Source of the DNA: DTSX01 sp964008355
Lineage (GTDB): Bacteria; Pseudomonadota; Gammaproteobacteria; Steroidobacterales; UBA11654
Direction: 5' to 3'
DNA length: 7,867 nt
Assembly (NCBI GenBank): GCA_964008355.1
Contig: CAXGBD010000054.1
Location: 1 to 7,867, forward strand
Shown here: in pieces, positions 6,607-7,867 of the stretch
How the letters are laid out: the number at the start of each line of letters is the position of its first letter
How positions within the stretch are numbered: position 1 is the first letter of the stretch
Translations under genes and position numbers: made by a program
The notes under the pieces: model-generated
What the model was told of the DNA's origin: nothing
The model's database searches: none
Seen by the model: only the letters and a program-made list of their open reading frames with translations

Positions 6607-6631
6607 TTCAAGAAAATCTTGTTTCATACTG

Positions 6632-7867
6632 CTAACTATTCACTTCTCTGTGTTGTTTTGGAATCGACAGAACAACAATAACTCCTTGTTCTTCATGGTT
6701 CTTGATAACCATGGATCCCCGGTGGGCTTCAATGATTTGTTTGCATAGATACAAACCCAGACCAAACCCCCCGCTTTCTCGGGTTCTGGATTGGCTGGTT
6801 CTATAAAAAGGTTCTGTGATTTTATCGAGCTCATCCTCTGGAATGCCGGGTCCATGGTCTCGAATCTTAATCTGATAATCATTGGGTGACGCTTCTATGA
6901 TCACACTCACAGATTGATCGTCTGGGTTATAGCGAATTGCATTTTCCAGAATATTTTTTACCAACACTTCAAACAGAACTTTATCTGCCTCAATCTCTCC
7001 AGATTGATCCAATGGTGTAAACTTTATTTTTCTATTTGCAAGAAAACCGCTGCTCTGAATTAAGTCACTTAAAACTTCATTGATCTCAAAACTCTCAGTA
7101 TTGAGTTTTTTATGGCCATAGTTGATGGCTTCACTGTCCAGCAAACGAGCAATGATCGTCTCCATGGCATTGAGTTCATTCAATAGGTCTTTCTTGATTA
7201 TTGAATCATCCAATAATTCTACTTCTAGTTTGGCTCTGGTCAGTGGTGATCTCAATTCATGACTGACGCCCAAGTTAAGCCTCTGTTTGGCTAAAATCAT
7301 CTCTTCCACACTGGCAGCCATTTGATTGATCTTTTCAGCCAAAAAACCCAATTCATCGGGTATCGGTTGCTTGATTGCGATCCGATAATCAAGATTGCCC
7401 TGACCGATCTGATTGGCACCAAATTCAATGTGTTTAATGGGTCTGAAAATCAATTGCACGCCGATGTAGCAAAGCATTAAAACAAATAGTGTCAGCCCAA
7501 TGAGGCTTTCAACAAGATACGTACGAGTCGGTGGTGATGACATTTTTGGAGTCACGAGAAAAATTACATACTCACCATAGGGTATCCTGACATAAGTCCT
7601 GTCTTCATATCTCGCAAGCTCAATAACTTCTGGAACTGATGCGACGTAAGACATCGCTTTGAGATCCTCTTCAAGAGTCAAGAAGGGTTGAAAATTGATA
7701 TCACCCAGCGCTGTTATTTTTTCTGTTGAAGTCCACTCGAAATCATCACCTGTGATTTTCATATCAAAAGGCATCCGATCAACCACTTGTTGTGCCTTCT
7801 CAATATTGGGAGGATACTCAATATCATCCAACATATACCGGTAGTAACCGCTTTGATAGGAACCAAG
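6632..7867 (-). CDS. Sensor histidine kinase (HAMP-HisKA-HATPase), N-terminus beyond the window
   Basis: This is the inner-membrane sensor of a two-component system. The reading frame stays open to the last base of the window, so the true start and first membrane helix lie outside; the ATG at 7834 should not be taken as the start. In numbering from that Met, residues 1-~105 are the rest of a periplasmic sensor domain, 106-130 a hydrophobic transmembrane helix (LVESLIGLTLFVLMLCYIGV), and ~130-183 a HAMP linker. The phosphoacceptor His192 lies in SHELRSPLTR. The ATPase domain has the N box (Asn294, Asn298 in KNILENAIRYN), G1 box RDHGPGI, F box EPFYR and G2 box GGFGLGLYL, all intact. The SHELRSPLTR form is typical of kinases paired with OmpR-type regulators such as CpxA/RstB relatives. 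No response regulator is seen; it would be expected just upstream, beyond 7867. The signal sensed is unknown. Confidence 0.93.
   Translation of the reverse strand, partial: LGSYQSGYYRYMLDDIEYPPNIEKAQQVVDRMPFDMKITGDDFEWTSTEKITALGDINFQPFLTLEEDLKAMSYVASVPEVIELARYEDRTYVRIPYGEYVIFLVTPKMSSPPTRTYLVESLIGLTLFVLMLCYIGVQLIFRPIKHIEFGANQIGQGNLDYRIAIKQPIPDELGFLAEKINQMAASVEEMILAKQRLNLGVSHELRSPLTRAKLEVELLDDSIIKKDLLNELNAMETIIARLLDSEAINYGHKKLNTESFEINEVLSDLIQSSGFLANRKIKFTPLDQSGEIEADKVLFEVLVKNILENAIRYNPDDQSVSVIIEASPNDYQIKIRDHGPGIPEDELDKITEPFYRTSQSRTRESGGFGLGLYLCKQIIEAHRGSMVIKNHEEQGVIVVLSIPKQHREVNS

Noticed and set aside
6609..6621. Perfect hairpin CAAGA-AAA-TCTTG as a terminator for the kinase gene
   Set aside because: The stem is only five pairs, AT-rich, and is not followed by a clear T-tract on the minus strand.
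7832..7834. ATG as the start of the histidine kinase
   Set aside because: The frame is open upstream to the window edge (encoding LGSYQSGYYRY before this Met), and a sensor kinase of this type needs a first membrane helix that is not yet present.

Overview
The window is an ordinary-looking stretch of a Gram-negative bacterial chromosome, most likely from a gammaproteobacterium. Three things suggest this: the beta-oxidation pair, the adrenodoxin-type ferredoxin followed by a glutathione S-transferase, and a HAMP/HisKA/HATPase sensor kinase of proteobacterial style. Base composition is moderate, roughly mid-40s percent GC by eye, and gene packing is tight. I cannot name a genus. I see no rRNA, tRNA, insertion sequence, CRISPR array, prophage gene or attachment site.

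Layout. Positions 1-3390, minus strand: a two-gene beta-oxidation operon, with a 402-residue thiolase transcribed first and then a 714-residue enoyl-CoA hydratase/3-hydroxyacyl-CoA dehydrogenase (FadJ/FadB-type alpha subunit). Positions 3391-3559: an AT-rich divergent promoter region. Positions 3560-5511, plus strand: a run of two short-chain dehydrogenases and an ArsC/YfgD-family thioredoxin-fold protein, with gaps of 26 and 6 bp. Positions 5512-5566: a 55-bp convergent junction with no convincing terminator. Positions 5567-6511, minus strand: a [2Fe-2S] ferredoxin and then a glutathione S-transferase, 12 bp apart. Positions 6512-6631: a 120-bp AT-rich gap with a perfect TATAAT very close to the ferredoxin start and a 12-bp near-perfect direct repeat. 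Positions 6632-7867, minus strand: a sensor histidine kinase whose N-terminus runs off the window.

How the genes may work together. The thiolase and alpha subunit together supply the last three steps of fatty acyl-CoA beta-oxidation. The first SDR (FabG-like, predicted NAD-dependent) faces them across a shared upstream region and may act on related hydroxyacyl/ketoacyl substrates; this is inference from position and family. The second SDR carries a predicted NADP-type cofactor signature and resembles the chlorophyll b reductase-like branch of the superfamily, so its substrate is unknown. The ArsC-like protein keeps its catalytic cysteine and three arginines but has no arsenic-resistance neighbours. 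The ferredoxin/GST pair is a separate redox unit.

I found no strong case for an undescribed system. The observations most worth following are the apparently leaderless ferredoxin transcript, the two back-to-back SDRs with opposite predicted cofactors, and the NYC1/NOL-like SDR in what looks like a non-photosynthetic bacterium.
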